DNA of 64,000 nt, from positions 806,001 to 870,000 of the forward strand of contig NZ_BLJF01000003.1 of the NCBI RefSeq assembly GCF_009932335.1. The letters are read 5' to 3'. Positions 1 through 10,447 of this stretch are shown here, in pieces. This DNA is from Pseudomonas asiatica. GTDB taxonomy: Bacteria > Pseudomonadota > Gammaproteobacteria > Pseudomonadales > Pseudomonadaceae. A program made the translations under genes and the position numbers. The notes under the pieces were generated by a model. It was given only the letters and a program-made list of their open reading frames with translations. It made no database searches and was not told the DNA's origin. Within the stretch, counting starts at the first letter, position 1. The number at the start of each line of letters is the position of its first letter.

Positions 1-492
1 TTCGGTAAACGTACCCTGCATGAAGTGGTTTCCGGTGAACGTGACGCGCTGATGGCTGACATCACTGCTTCGCTGAACCGCATGGCCGCCAAGGAGTTGG
101 GTATCGAGGTGGTCGACGTGCGCGTCAAGGCCATCGACCTGCCGAAGGAAGTCAACCGCAGCGTGTTCGACCGCATGAGCACCGAGCGTGAACGTGAAGC
201 CCGCGAGCACCGCGCCAAGGGTAACGAGTTGGCTGAAGGTATCCGTGCCGATGCCGATCGTCAGCGCCGCGTACTGCTGGCTGAGGCCTATCGCGAAGCA
301 GAGGAAACCCGCGGTGACGGCGACGCCCAGGCGGCCGCCATCTACGCCAAGGCCTACACCCAGGACGCTGATTTCTATGCGTTCTACCGTAGTCTGCAGG
401 CGTACCGCGAGAGCTTCTCGAGCAAGAGCGACGTGCTGGTCCTGGATCCGAAGAACGAGTTCTTCCGCTTCCTGGACAAGAGCAGGCCGTGA
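1..492 (+). CDS. hflC: HflC, C-terminal part (cut by window edge)
   Basis: The reading frame is open from base 1, so only the C-terminal ~163 residues are present. HflC forms with HflK the membrane-anchored SPFH complex that restrains the FtsH protease; this part lies in the periplasm. Visible features are the SPFH/band-7 C-terminal segment (MADITASLNRMAAKELGIEV), the long charged Ala/Glu/Arg helix (EREREAREHRAKGNELAEGI) and the terminal YAKAYTQDADFYAFYRSLQAY block typical of HflC. The next genes are hisZ and purA, the usual Pseudomonas order. The start codon and membrane anchor lie outside the window. Confidence 0.95.
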   Translation, partial: FGKRTLHEVVSGERDALMADITASLNRMAAKELGIEVVDVRVKAIDLPKEVNRSVFDRMSTEREREAREHRAKGNELAEGIRADADRQRRVLLAEAYREAEETRGDGDAQAAAIYAKAYTQDADFYAFYRSLQAYRESFSSKSDVLVLDPKNEFFRFLDKSRP

Positions 493-794
493 TGCTCAGG
501 CCCTGATTTTCATGCGGCGGCGCCCCGCCTGGCAGCTAAAACGCCAGGCGGGGTGCATCCTGAATGAAAAGGGGTGTATGATGAGGCAGCCGGGAAATTT
601 CCCGGCTTTTTTGCGTCTGCAAGGTTGATTGGCAAACCGCCAGTTGGCGGATTGGTCAGGTCGCAAGGCAATTCGAGGGTGTCGGGTACGGTGACTGCGC
701 TGGGATCAGTGCTGCCCGCTGCTGTGCGCGATACCGGCTTTACTGACGGCTCGCCTGCTTGGCAAGCCGCCCGGACCAGAGGGGAAATGGCGTA
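493..794. other. hflC-hisZ intergenic region with two strong hairpins
   Basis: No convincing gene is seen here. It contains a GC hairpin at 521-555 (gccccgcctggc paired with gccaggcggggt), which lacks a T-run, and an intrinsic terminator at 589-612. A further short stem (ccgcc/ggcgg) follows near 640. I looked for the small DUF2065 membrane protein that often separates hflC and hisZ in pseudomonads and found no matching frame. Confidence 0.5.
589..612 (+). terminator. Intrinsic terminator after hflC
   Basis: The perfect palindrome gccgggaaatttcccggc is followed directly by a run of six T, a standard Rho-independent terminator on the + strand. It would end hflKC transcription and separate it from hisZ. 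Confidence 0.75.
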
Positions 795-1982
795 ATGGCA
801 ACGGTAGACCGCTGGCTGCTGCCAGATGGCATCGAGGAAGTACTGCCACCTGAGGCCGCGCGCATCGAGATCGCGCGCCGCCAGGTGTTGGACCTGTTCC
901 AGAGTTGGGGCTACGAGCTGGTCGTCACCCCGCATATCGAGTACCTGGAGTCGCTGCTCACCGGCGCCGGCCAGGACCTGGATCAGCGCACCTTCAAGGT
1001 AGTAGACCCGCAGTCCGGTCGCCTGATGGGCTTCCGCGCCGACTTCACCCCGCAGGTGGCGCGCATTGACGCCCACACCCTGCGCCGTGAAGGCCCGAGC
1101 CGCCTGTGCTATGCCGGCAGCGTGCTGCACGCCCAGCCGCGCGCCCTGTCCACCTCGCGTAGCCCGATCCAGCTGGGTGCCGAGCTGTACGGCGACGCCA
1201 GCCCCACCAGCGATGTCGAAGTCATCAGCCTGATGCTCGCCACGCTGCAGCTGACCGATGTGCCAGATGTGCACATGGACCTGGGCCACGTCGGTATCTA
1301 CCGCGGCCTGGCCCGTGCTGCCGGCCTGTCCGGCGCGGTCGAGCAGCAGCTGTTCGACGCCCTGCAGCGCAAGGCCGTGGATGAGATTCAGGTGCTGACC
1401 GCCGACCTGCCGAAGGACCTGGGCAACATGCTGCGCGCGCTGGTGGAACTGTGCGGTGGCCGCGAAGTGCTGGCCGAAGCCCGCGTGCGCCTGGGCCGAG
1501 CCCCGGCCAGCGTGCTGGCGGCGCTGGACGACCTGCTGGCGATCGCCGATCGCCTGGCGTCGCGCTTCCCGGACCTGCCGCTGTACTTCGACCTCGGCGA
1601 GCTGCGCGGTTACCACTATCACACAGGCGTGGTGTTCGCCGTGTTCGTGCCGGGCGAAGGCCAATCGATCGCCCAGGGCGGGCGCTATGACGACATCGGC
1701 GCCGATTTCGGCCGGGCCCGCCCGGCCACCGGTTTCTCCACGGATTTGAAGACCCTGGTCACACTGGGGCGAGCGGAGGTCGTATTGCCAACTGGCGGCA
1801 TCTGGATGCCGGACAGTGGCGACGCGGCCCTCTGGCAGCAAGTCTGCCAGTTGCGCAACGAGGGCCAGCGTGTGGTCCAGGCCCTGCCTGGCCAGCCGTT
1901 GAGTGCTGCTCTCGAGGCGGATTGTGATCGGCAATTGATTCAGCAAGACGGGCGCTGGCAGGTTCTGCCGCTGGCCCAGTGA
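795..1982 (+). CDS. hisZ: ATP phosphoribosyltransferase regulatory subunit
   Basis: HisZ is a catalytically inactive relative of histidyl-tRNA synthetase that pairs with short-form HisG to make and regulate ATP phosphoribosyltransferase, the first step of histidine synthesis. The 395-residue product starts [20 protein letters not shown] and carries class II synthetase-like motifs ([20 protein letters not shown], and [14 protein letters not shown] near residues 265-280). The start at 795 was chosen because gaggggaaa precedes it and family homology begins there; upstream codons are not family-like. It lies between hflC and purA, the usual arrangement in Pseudomonas. Confidence 0.93.
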   Translation: MATVDRWLLPDGIEEVLPPEAARIEIARRQVLDLFQSWGYELVVTPHIEYLESLLTGAGQDLDQRTFKVVDPQSGRLMGFRADFTPQVARIDAHTLRREGPSRLCYAGSVLHAQPRALSTSRSPIQLGAELYGDASPTSDVEVISLMLATLQLTDVPDVHMDLGHVGIYRGLARAAGLSGAVEQQLFDALQRKAVDEIQVLTADLPKDLGNMLRALVELCGGREVLAEARVRLGRAPASVLAALDDLLAIADRLASRFPDLPLYFDLGELRGYHYHTGVVFAVFVPGEGQSIAQGGRYDDIGADFGRARPATGFSTDLKTLVTLGRAEVVLPTGGIWMPDSGDAALWQQVCQLRNEGQRVVQALPGQPLSAALEADCDRQLIQQDGRWQVLPLAQ

Positions 1983-2023
1983 GTTTCTGCGCCGGCAGTA
2001 GGCCGGCAACCAAGTTTGCGTGA

Positions 2024-3331
<1,308 letters not shown>

Positions 3332-3351
3332 TCTGCCTTCCAGGCTGATCT

Positions 3352-3387
3352 GACGCCGTGGCCCTGAAAGGGGCTGCGGCGTTTTCA
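3352..3387 (+). terminator. Terminator after purA
   Basis: The sequence gacgccgtggccctgaaagg continues into a complementary arm ending cggcgt and then tttt. This is a stem with a GAAA-type loop followed by T residues, 20 bases past the purA stop. Confidence 0.65.
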
Positions 3388-3402
3388 TTTGTGGGGTATG
3401 CC

Positions 3403-3507
3403 TGTACTGGCCCTATCGCCGGCAAGCCGGCTCCCACAGGGACCTCGCAACCCCCCAGACTTGTGGTGAATCTGTGGGAGCTGGCTTGCCGGCGATAGGG
3501 CCGGTGC
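3403..3507. repeat. Inverted pair of REP-like palindromes
   Basis: Two arms of about 33 bases (ctggccctatcgccggcaag at left, its near-complement cttgccggcgatagggccgg at right) flank a short spacer with ctcccacagg and ctgtgggag. The same unit recurs near 17981 and related units occur at 5570, 13931, 24267 and 25846. This is the paired REP/BIME pattern of P. putida-type genomes. Confidence 0.75.
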
Positions 3508-3626
3508 AGGCAAGCACACTGCTGAACCTTGGCATTTATCCCTGCTGCCTCCGGCACAACCCTTGCTGTAAGAAGTTTCTGTAGATGCCATCAGAATAGT
3601 GGCGCCAGAAAACACGAGGGTTCACC

Positions 3627-5561
3627 GTGTCTGCCATCCTCTCACTGTTACGAAGCCGCCTTTTGCGGCCTGTGTTTGTTGCCCTTGGTATCGCTCTTTT
3701 GGTGCAGGTGCTGGTAGCCGTTGCGCTCACCCGAAGCACGGTTACCGCCCTGGAAGCCGACCTTGGCGAACGCCTGGGCAATGACAGCCGCCAGCTCGCC
3801 AGCGAACTGGAGCAAGCTGGGCAAGATGTGCGCTCGGGCCTCGATGGCCTCTCCAGCAGCACCCGCCAGCGCCTGAGTGCAGGTTTGTCGGCACGTCTGC
3901 AAAGCGAGCAGCAGCAGCTGCGCAGCACGCTGGAGAAGAACCTCAAGGACTCCGCCAACGATATGGCCGAGCTGCTGGCGTCGGTCGCACCGCGGGCGAT
4001 CTGGGACAACGATGTGCCGGTGCTCTCCGACTTCGCGCGCCGCGCCCAGCGCAACCCCAACGTGCTGTTTGTGGTTTACGACGACGCTCAGGGCCAGCAC
4101 CTTACCCGCTACCTGAACCGGCAGAACCCGATCAACCAGGCGTTGATGGAAAAAGGTCAGGGCGAGCGTGCGCTGGACAAGGTGATCGACGCGGCACGGC
4201 GGGACCCGGCGGTGTACTTCGTCGAGGCCTCAATCAGCCCCAATGGTGCGGAAATCGGCAAGGTGGTGATGGGTGTTTCCACGGCTGGCATCGACCAGGA
4301 GCTCAAGGCGCTCGACCAGCGCTTCGCCGCCCTTATCACCAGTGGTGAGCAACTGGTCGGTGACAGCCTGGTCGGTGCTGCGGCTGAGAGTGGCAACACC
4401 CTGCGCGAGCGTTTGGAAAAGGCCCAGGGCAGCGCCGCCGCGATGCAGGCCAATACAGCACAGACGGTTCGCGATGCTGCTGCAGAGCTGCGTTGGCGCA
4501 TCGGCCTGGGGCTGGTGCTGGTCGGCCTAGGGGTGCTGCTGGTGGTAGCCGTGGTGCTTGGCCGGCGGGTGTTGAGCAAGCTGCGCCTGCTGATCGCTGC
4601 ACTCGACGACCTCGCTGCCGGTGAAGGCGACCTGACCAAGCGCGTGCTGCTCGACAGCCGCGATGAAATCGGCGACATGGCCTCGGCGGTGAACCGCTTT
4701 GTCGACAAGCTGCAGCCCATCGTGCGCGAGGCCGGCGAGGTGGCGCAGCGTACCGGCGTTGAGATTGGCGCAATGGCCCAGCGCAATGCCGGCGCCGATG
4801 CTGCCGCTGCGCTGCAACGCGATGAAGTGGCGGCCAGCCTGCGCGACCTGTCAAGCATGGCCGACGAGGCCCAGGCTGAAAGCCACGCGATGCAGGCAGC
4901 CCTGCAGCAGGTGGTGGATATCCGCCAGGCAACTGACGAGAACAGCCGCACATCAACCCAGCTAGCCGGTTTGATCGAGAACCTGGCCGGGCAGGTGGAG
5001 GCCGGCTCCCAGGTGATCGAGCGCCTGGCCAAGCAGAGCGAGCAGATCGAAGTGGTGCTGACGGTTATCCACGGCATCGCCGAACAGACCAACCTGCTGG
5101 CCTTGAACGCGGCCATCGAAGCCGCCCGTGCCGGCGAAACCGGGCGCGGGTTTGCCGTCGTGGCCGATGAGGTGCGGGCGCTGGCGAGCAAGACGCAAAG
5201 TTCCACAGGAGATATCCAGGCGCATATCGCCGCGCTGCAGAAGGGGGCCAAGGAGGCCGTGGCCACCATCAGCCAGGCCGGGCTCAAGGCCAGCGAAGGG
5301 CTGCTGGTGCTGCGTGACAACGAGCGCCGTCAGCAGTCGGTGCAGGCGGCGGTGGAGCAGGTGCATGCAGCCATCGGCCTGGCCACCCGCGCGGCCGAGC
5401 AGCAGGCGAGCGGGGCGCAGGCAGTGCGTGGACGGGTGGAAACCATACACGCCCAGGCCGAACGCTCGGCCGAGGTGGTGATGCAGACAACGGCCAGTAG
5501 CAAGGTGCTGGATGACCTGGCGGCACAGCTGCGTGCCAGCCTGGGCCAATTCAGAGCTTGA
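3627..5561 (+). CDS. Methyl-accepting chemotaxis protein
   Basis: This transmembrane chemoreceptor signals to CheA/CheW. The 644 residues run in order: TM1 about 13-33, a periplasmic sensor region about 34-288 rich in coiled-coil heptads, TM2 about 289-313, a HAMP domain, and a long cytoplasmic signalling coiled coil. The conserved hairpin tip ([19 protein letters not shown]) lies near residues 485-505, followed by [15 protein letters not shown]. Translation starts at GTG 3627, preceded by cgaggg. No CheR-docking pentapeptide is seen at the C-terminus. The ligand cannot be read from the sequence. The last ~72 codons are duplicated at 8351-8574. Confidence 0.95.
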   Translation: MSAILSLLRSRLLRPVFVALGIALLVQVLVAVALTRSTVTALEADLGERLGNDSRQLASELEQAGQDVRSGLDGLSSSTRQRLSAGLSARLQSEQQQLRSTLEKNLKDSANDMAELLASVAPRAIWDNDVPVLSDFARRAQRNPNVLFVVYDDAQGQHLTRYLNRQNPINQALMEKGQGERALDKVIDAARRDPAVYFVEASISPNGAEIGKVVMGVSTAGIDQELKALDQRFAALITSGEQLVGDSLVGAAAESGNTLRERLEKAQGSAAAMQANTAQTVRDAAAELRWRIGLGLVLVGLGVLLVVAVVLGRRVLSKLRLLIAALDDLAAGEGDLTKRVLLDSRDEIGDMASAVNRFVDKLQPIVREAGEVAQRTGVEIGAMAQRNAGADAAAALQRDEVAASLRDLSSMADEAQAESHAMQAALQQVVDIRQATDENSRTSTQLAGLIENLAGQVEAGSQVIERLAKQSEQIEVVLTVIHGIAEQTNLLALNAAIEAARAGETGRGFAVVADEVRALASKTQSSTGDIQAHIAALQKGAKEAVATISQAGLKASEGLLVLRDNERRQQSVQAAVEQVHAAIGLATRAAEQQASGAQAVRGRVETIHAQAERSAEVVMQTTASSKVLDDLAAQLRASLGQFRA

Positions 5562-5569
5562 TGCGGTCC

Positions 5570-5688
5570 CTGTAGGAGCGGCCTTGTGTCGCGAAAGGGC
5601 TGCGCAGCAGCCCCGGGATATCTGCTTGAACGCTGAAATTGCCGGGGCCGCTGCGCAGCCCTTTCGCGACACAAGGCCGCTCCTACAG
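5570..5688. repeat. Inverted REP-type pair downstream of the chemoreceptor
   Basis: Long arms (tgtaggagcggccttgtgtc and its complement gacacaaggccgctcctaca) enclose a spacer with a second nested stem (cagccccgg / ccggggc). In the duplicated copy near 8578 only the tail gcgctcctaca remains, so most of this unit was lost there. Confidence 0.7.
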
Positions 5689-5737
5689 CGAGTCATGTTG
5701 CTAAGCTGTCGGCGACACATGACAAAGGGAGTTGCTC

Positions 5738-6229
5738 ATGTCCGCCCAACTGGTCGCCGCCAAGGCATGCCTTGATTTTCTCCACACTGACAGCGTGCAG
5801 CTGACGGTACCGCTGACCGCCCTGCAAGCCTACTGCGCCATGACCTCGGACGTCCCCGGCTGGCTGGCCTTGGCTTTTCAAATTCGCGACTACATCTCAC
5901 GTCGTTTCAATGTCGCCGATATCCACGGCTTCACTCGCCGCGATCCAGAGCATGTACCAGCCGTCGGCGAGGGTCTGGACTTCTTCACTGTCGAGGCCAT
6001 CAGCGACCAGCAACTGGTGCTGACCTCGCGCGATACGCACTTGGCCGTCATGGTCTGCATGGATGTGTCGACAGGGGAGTGCGGCTTCCCGCAGTTGAAC
6101 GTGACCACCTCGGTGAAGTGCTTCAACACCTTTGGGCGTTTGTACATGGTACCGGTTGGATGGGTTCATGGCGTGATCGTGCGGCGGATGCTGAGCAACT
6201 TGCAGGGCCATCGTTTCGAGCGTCGATAA
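5738..6229 (+). CDS. DUF2867-like protein
   Basis: A 163-residue soluble protein beginning MSAQLVAAKACLDFL. The arrangement with PGWLALAFQIRDYI, a middle LTSRDTHLAVMVCMD strand and a C-terminal GRLYMVPVGWVHGVIVRRML resembles the DUF2867 family, which has no firm biochemical role. A good ribosome site (aagggag) precedes ATG 5738; two in-frame codons upstream are not needed. It is the first gene of the type VI patch. In the second cassette its promoter, ribosome site and start codon survive at about 8594-8637, but the body of the gene is gone. Confidence 0.7.
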   Translation: MSAQLVAAKACLDFLHTDSVQLTVPLTALQAYCAMTSDVPGWLALAFQIRDYISRRFNVADIHGFTRRDPEHVPAVGEGLDFFTVEAISDQQLVLTSRDTHLAVMVCMDVSTGECGFPQLNVTTSVKCFNTFGRLYMVPVGWVHGVIVRRMLSNLQGHRFERR

Positions 6230-6460
6230 GCAGCAGATTCTTACCTGATAAATCAGAATTTTTACCTGATGTTGTAGGTAACTTCCCAAAGTTTGCCTTG
6301 GTGAGCGCGTGCTATTGCGTGGCTTGGCACAGGGAACTAGTGTCAACCGGGCCTTGAGGCGACAGCGCTAATCCGCCGTGAGCTTTTCAGGCACAACCGC
6401 AAGACGACAATATCAGAGCGTTGTCGTTATCAGCCCAAACATTACCAGGGAGAGGTAAGC

Positions 6461-6949
6461 ATGGCTTTCGATGCTTATATTCAAATCAACGAAATCGCTG
6501 GTGAGGCGCTGGACGAGCAGTTCACTAACTGGATCGAGATCGCTGGCTATAAGTTTGGTGCCAACCAGAGCACCTCTGCCACCGCCAGTTCTGCGGGCGG
6601 CGCATCATCAGGTCGCACCACCCTCACCAACTTCTCTTTCACCAAGCACCTGGACAGCGCCAGCTGTAAGCTGCTGGAAGCCAGCTGTGCCGGCCAGCAC
6701 CTGAAAGAAGTGAAGTTGGTGCTGTGTCGTGCGGGTGGCGACAAGCTCAAGTACTACGAGGTCGTCCTCGAAGAAGTGATCATCGCTGACTACACCCAGA
6801 GCGCCAGTGCCGGCGTGCCGATGGAGGTGGTGCAACTGAACTATGGCCGTATTAAGACCACTTACACACGGCAGAAGCGCCTCGACGGCAGTGCCGGCGG
6901 CAATGTGACCGGCGGCTGGGATCGCATCAGCAACAAGAAATATGCGTGA
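6461..6949 (+). CDS. hcp: Hcp family type VI secretion tube protein (copy 1)
   Basis: Hcp hexamers stack into the inner tube of the type VI secretion system and can carry effectors in their lumen. The 162-residue product begins MAFDAYIQINEIAGEALDEQ and has the family core (GRTTLTNFSFTKHLDSAS, YYEVVLEEVIIADYTQS, VVQLNYGRIKTTYTRQ). The ribosome site gggagagg precedes ATG. Nine bases later an effector-like gene follows, the usual pattern for Hcp-delivered cargo. No other type VI structural genes are in the window, so this is an orphan hcp locus. Confidence 0.93.
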   Translation: MAFDAYIQINEIAGEALDEQFTNWIEIAGYKFGANQSTSATASSAGGASSGRTTLTNFSFTKHLDSASCKLLEASCAGQHLKEVKLVLCRAGGDKLKYYEVVLEEVIIADYTQSASAGVPMEVVQLNYGRIKTTYTRQKRLDGSAGGNVTGGWDRISNKKYA

Positions 6950-6958
6950 GGTGCGACT

Positions 6959-7933
6959 ATGTCCGAGGCACGTAGCTTCATCAATCCCCAGGCACAATCC
7001 TATGAGTCGTTGAAGGCCAGCACGCCGATGTCGGCCAATCAGCGGGCCAAGTTTGATGTGTTGAATGCGCATATCGTCAATAGCGTGGTTGTCGGAGGGG
7101 AGCTGGTGATTGTTGGAGATCCCAGTACCCCATCGTGTACGAGCCATGAAGCATATTTGATGGCAGAGGCGGCGGGGATACACCATCAGCTTGAGATCAA
7201 TGGCGCTGGGGTGGATGACTTCTTTCTGGATAACTATGAGATGTTGAAAGGCTTGCTCTCTCATACCTCCATGGGGGCAGGCGTTGTGAGCGATGGTTGG
7301 AGCAGATACCTCGATGCGATCAAGAGGACGTTGGAAGAAATCGAGATATTACATCGGGAGTATTTGAAAAACGGCACGCTAAAAGCGCGTGACGAATTTT
7401 ATGCCAAGAGAATGGCATTGTTTATGAAGTTGGAAGGGCAGTTGAACAACATGGCTGCGTATGGTTCGGGCCTGCAAAATAAGGGGTCGGTGAAAAGAGC
7501 GCTCGAGATATCTACCAAGAGCTACCTACATACAGGTGAAATTGCTGGATATGCCGAAAAGATTGCTGGCGTCTCGAAAGCGGCAAGTCTGATAAAGAAG
7601 GGCACTTATATCGGCTTGGGGCTCGACGTGGCTTCAACAGGGCTGAGTATCCATCATGCATGTACCTTTGGACGCTCTGAAGATTGCAGAAAGGCCAAGT
7701 ATGTGGAAGGAGTCTCTCTGGTCGGCAGTACGGGGGGCTCGATCGCGGGCGGGTCGATTGGTGGATTTCTAGGGGGAACTGGATGCGTACTTTTCCTCGG
7801 AGTGACGACAGGCGGTCCGGGGGCCCTCGCGTGTACTGTCATTGGAGGCGCCGTGGGTGGTGCTGCAGGCGGTTCGGTCGTAGGTGATATCGGTGAGATG
7901 TTTGGTGAGTTGTTATATGAGGTGACGCAATGA
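6959..7933 (+). CDS. Putative Hcp-associated glycine-zipper type VI effector
   Basis: This 324-residue protein directly follows hcp. The N-terminal half is hydrophilic (MSEARSFINPQAQSYESLKA, then charged helices around residues 110-165). The C-terminal ~110 residues are rich in Gly/Ala/Ser/Val with repeated small-residue spacing (GGSIAGGSIGGFLGG, IGGAVGGAAGGSVVG), as in glycine-zipper membrane-inserting toxins. It ends LLYEVTQ and overlaps the next gene by ATGA. Context suggests a pore-forming antibacterial effector (Tse4 is a known glycine-zipper example) delivered by the adjacent Hcp. This is inference from context and composition; no catalytic motif is visible. Confidence 0.7.
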   Translation: MSEARSFINPQAQSYESLKASTPMSANQRAKFDVLNAHIVNSVVVGGELVIVGDPSTPSCTSHEAYLMAEAAGIHHQLEINGAGVDDFFLDNYEMLKGLLSHTSMGAGVVSDGWSRYLDAIKRTLEEIEILHREYLKNGTLKARDEFYAKRMALFMKLEGQLNNMAAYGSGLQNKGSVKRALEISTKSYLHTGEIAGYAEKIAGVSKAASLIKKGTYIGLGLDVASTGLSIHHACTFGRSEDCRKAKYVEGVSLVGSTGGSIAGGSIGGFLGGTGCVLFLGVTTGGPGALACTVIGGAVGGAAGGSVVGDIGEMFGELLYEVTQ

Positions 7934-8307
7934 TTGGCTTCGACGCCAGGTGGTTAGGTCTTCCTTTAATGATGGCTATGTTCATGGTCATATTTATATG
8001 GGTTTATATTTCAGTTCGCTATGTGAGTTACATAGAGTCGTTGCTTTCTAATAGTTCAATGGTTTCTGGTAATAAAAAGATTTTTGGTCAGGCGGGTTTG
8101 CTGGGTAAAGTGATGCGTACCGGCTCCGCATCCGTAATGTTGTCGATGAGGGCGATTTGCATTCGTAAAGGCCTTTTGGATCTTCAGGATGTAAAGAAAT
8201 TTCCTGGTGGTTTGCGCCGTATGCTTGTGGGCTTGTGGTTTGTTCATGTCGCTATTTTTTTGTCGCTCATAGGTCTTTGGAGTTGGTTGAAATTGGAAGG
8301 CTATTAA
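7930..8307 (+). CDS. Putative membrane immunity protein (copy 1)
   Basis: A 125-residue protein starting at ATG 7930, overlapping the effector stop (ATGA). It has two hydrophobic segments, about residues 10-30 and 98-120, around a basic middle containing GSASVMLSMRAICIRKGLLD. A small inner-membrane protein translationally coupled to a pore-forming effector is the expected layout for an immunity factor. Its paralogue lies at 9916-10290. Base composition is more AT-rich than the core genes, suggesting transfer. Confidence 0.65.
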   Translation: MIGFDARWLGLPLMMAMFMVIFIWVYISVRYVSYIESLLSNSSMVSGNKKIFGQAGLLGKVMRTGSASVMLSMRAICIRKGLLDLQDVKKFPGGLRRMLVGLWFVHVAIFLSLIGLWSWLKLEGY

Positions 8308-8350
8308 TTTGGTGTGTGGGTAGGCGAGTTTGCGCCGATCGCCGGCAGCA

Positions 8351-8574
8351 CGGTGCCGGCGGCGGTGGAGCAAGTGCATGCCGCCATCGGCCTGGCGACC
8401 CGGGCTGCCGAGCAACGGGCGCATGGTGCGCAAGCGGTGCGTGGACGCGTGGAGAGCATTCACGCCCAGGCTGAGCGCTCGGCTGAAGTCGTGATGCAGA
8501 CGACCGCCAGTAGCAAGGTGCTGGATGACCTGGCGGCGCAGCTGCGGGCCAGCTTGGGGCAGTTCAGGGCTTAG
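8351..8574 (+). pseudogene. Duplicated 3' end of the chemoreceptor gene
   Basis: The segment encodes [19 protein letters not shown] and continues to SLGQFRA-stop. It matches the last ~72 codons of the chemoreceptor at 3627-5561 with a few changes (RAH for QAS, ESI for ETI). There is no receptor body upstream; homology starts abruptly inside the coiled coil. It is a footprint of segmental duplication, not a functional gene, although a short frame from GTG near 8314 is open. Confidence 0.88.
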
Positions 8575-8898
8575 CGCGCTCCTACAAAGGGCGTGTTGCT
8601 AAGCTGTCGGCGACACATGACAAAGGGAGTTGTTCATGGCCGCTCAGCAACGAGCCCTGAGTTCGCATGACACGTTCTTTTTCGCGATCAAGCTAACATC
8701 ATCGCCAAATTTGTAAGAAATTTCCCAAATTTACCTTGGTCGGCCGCGTGCGGTTGCGGCGCCAGGCACTGAGCGCTAGCGTCAATCGCACCTGAAGACC
8801 CGCAGCGCAATCCGCCATTCGCCTTCGGGAACAACCTCAAGGCGGCGATGTTCGAACACCGTCGTTATCAGCCCAATTTTTACCAAGGAGAGGTAAGC
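8575..8898 (+). other. Duplicated leader with stub of the DUF2867 gene
   Basis: The block gttgctaagctgtcggcgac through acatgacaaagggagttgttc and ATG 8637 copies the upstream region of the gene at 5738. After about four codons the similarity to that gene ends and the frame stops at about 8717. The rest, including tttgccttgg/tttaccttgg and cgttatcagcccaa, copies the 6230-6460 leader in front of hcp. No gene is supported here. Confidence 0.7.
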
Positions 8899-9387
8899 AT
8901 TGCTTTCGATGCTTATATTCAAATCGCGGAAATCACTGGCGAAGCACTGGACGAGCAGTACGCCAACTGGATCGAAATCATCGGCTACAAGTTCGGTGCC
9001 AACCAGAGCACCTCTGCCACCGCCAGTTCTGCGGGCGGCGCATCATCAGGTCGCACCACCCTCACCAACTTCTCTTTCACCAAGCACCTGGACAGCGCCA
9101 GCTGCAAGCTGCTGGAAGCCAGCTGTGCCGGCCAGCACCTGAAAGAAGTGAAGTTGGTGCTGTGTCGTGCGGGTGGCGACAAGCTCAAGTACTACGAGGT
9201 CGTCCTCGAAGAAGTGATCATCGCCGACTACACCCAGAGCGCCAGTGCCGGCGTGCCGATGGAGGTGGTGCAACTGAACTATGGCCGTATCAAGACCACC
9301 TACACACGGCAGAAGCGCCTCGACGGCAGTGCCGGCGGCAATGTGACCGGCGGCTGGGATCGTATCAGCAACAAGAAATATGCGTGA
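8899..9387 (+). CDS. hcp: Hcp family protein (copy 2) with ATT in place of ATG
   Basis: The product is identical to copy 1 from residue 29 onward and differs at five positions before that. The ribosome site ggagagg and spacing are conserved, but the start codon is ATT (8899-8901) instead of ATG. Either ATT is used weakly, or translation begins at the in-frame ATG at 8848 and adds 17 residues, or the gene is poorly expressed. Apart from the start the frame is intact. The next gene is a broken effector. Confidence 0.8.
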   Translation: MAFDAYIQIAEITGEALDEQYANWIEIIGYKFGANQSTSATASSAGGASSGRTTLTNFSFTKHLDSASCKLLEASCAGQHLKEVKLVLCRAGGDKLKYYEVVLEEVIIADYTQSASAGVPMEVVQLNYGRIKTTYTRQKRLDGSAGGNVTGGWDRISNKKYA

Positions 9388-9396
9388 GGTGCGACC

Positions 9397-9919
9397 ATGT
9401 CCGAAGCACGTAGCTTTATCAATCTCCAGGCGCAATCGTATGAGTCGCTGAAGGCCGGCACGCCGATGTCGGCCAATCAGCGGGTCAAGTTTGATGTGTT
9501 GAATGCGCATATTGCCAATAGCGTCGTTTTCCCTGGCGAACTCGTGATCGTGGGTGATCCAAGCACCCCCTCCTGCACTAGTCATGAAGCTTTTCTCATG
9601 GGTAAGGCGGCTGGGATACACCTTGATATCGAGTTGAACGGAGGGGGAATCGATGGATTCTTCCTAGAGAACTATGACCTGTTGCAGAGCTTGTTGACCC
9701 GTGCGTCTATAGGTGCAGGTGCAGCCAGTGATGCCTGGAACAAGCATCTTGAGGCTATCAAGAAAACGCTAGAGGAGATTGATCAACTGCATCACAGCAG
9801 GTGCAGGGACTGTCGCTTGCGTGTTGCTCGGCGGAGTGGCTGGAGGTAGTGTAGGTGGGGCGTTAGGAGAAATGGGTGGCGAGTTTCATGGAGAAGTTTT
9901 ATATGAGGTGCTGCAATGA
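9397..9919 (+). pseudogene. Internally deleted, frameshifted effector (copy 2)
   Basis: Codons 1-131 match the effector at 6959 (MSEARSFINLQAQSYESLKA and onward). After EEIDQLH the frame enters unrelated residues and stops at 9849. In a second frame from 9791 to 9919 the glycine-zipper tail is preserved (ITAGAGTVACVLLGGVAGGS) and ends VLYEVLQ-stop with the same ATGA junction to the next gene. About 455 bases present in copy 1 are missing and the junction is out of frame. Confidence 0.87.
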
Positions 9920-10290
9920 CCAATGTGCAGGTCGCGGTGCTCGGAGTGTGTTTGTTTGCATCACCATTTTTAATGTTTGGAACGTGGATTGTAATTGCAT
10001 ACCGCTTCCTTGATAAGGTCGAGGCAAGCTTCTCAAATAGTCCCATGGTTGTGGGAAGCAAAGCAATGTATGCCCGTGCTGGTATGCTTGGGCAGATTAT
10101 GCGTTTGGGGTCAGTTTCCGCGATGCTATCAATGAAGGCTTTTTGCATTCGCAAAGGTATGTTGGACAGTGAAGATGTCCGCAATGCCCCTCAAGGCCTT
10201 AAAAAACTACTGGTTTGGTTATGGCATGCTCACGTGCTGCTTTTTATCTTGCTGGCTATGTTCTGTGTTTGGATAAGGTTTCTGAGATGA
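9916..10290 (+). CDS. Putative membrane immunity protein (copy 2)
   Basis: A 124-residue paralogue of the protein at 7930, with the same two hydrophobic ends and the conserved middle GSVSAMLSMKAFCIRKGMLD. The frame is intact although the coupled effector upstream is broken. It starts at ATG 9916 inside the old effector stop. If the pair is toxin and immunity, this gene would now be an orphan immunity gene, possibly protecting against siblings that keep the effector. Confidence 0.65.
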   Translation: MTNVQVAVLGVCLFASPFLMFGTWIVIAYRFLDKVEASFSNSPMVVGSKAMYARAGMLGQIMRLGSVSAMLSMKAFCIRKGMLDSEDVRNAPQGLKKLLVWLWHAHVLLFILLAMFCVWIRFLR

Positions 10291-10349
10291 CGGGTTTATA
10301 TTAATGAAATCCGGGTTGGTCACCAGTCTGGACCCGCTCTCCGCCTTAC

Positions 10350-10447
10350 TCAAATACATCCGTATAGTCAGTAAATACACCGGTAACCCGATGCCACGAT
10401 CAACAACGCCGCATAAGGCGCCGCCGCAGCGAAACAGCAGTTGGTTA
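10350..10447 (-). pseudogene. Duplicated 3' end of the iron ABC permease gene
   Basis: The stretch with tcaaatacatccgtatagtc and caacaacgccgcataaggcg aligns over about 95 bases with 11231-11327, the 3' end of the permease gene, in the same orientation. Scattered substitutions show it is older or under no constraint. It has no reading frame of its own. It marks the right end of the duplicated cassette. Confidence 0.82.

Noticed and set aside
574..795. Open frame in the hflC-hisZ gap as a DUF2065 protein
   Set aside because: It lies over a terminator, lacks a membrane-protein pattern and does not resemble DUF2065.
510..2009. Long minus-strand open frame across hisZ
   Set aside because: It is antisense to a well-conserved gene in high-GC DNA and has no family features.
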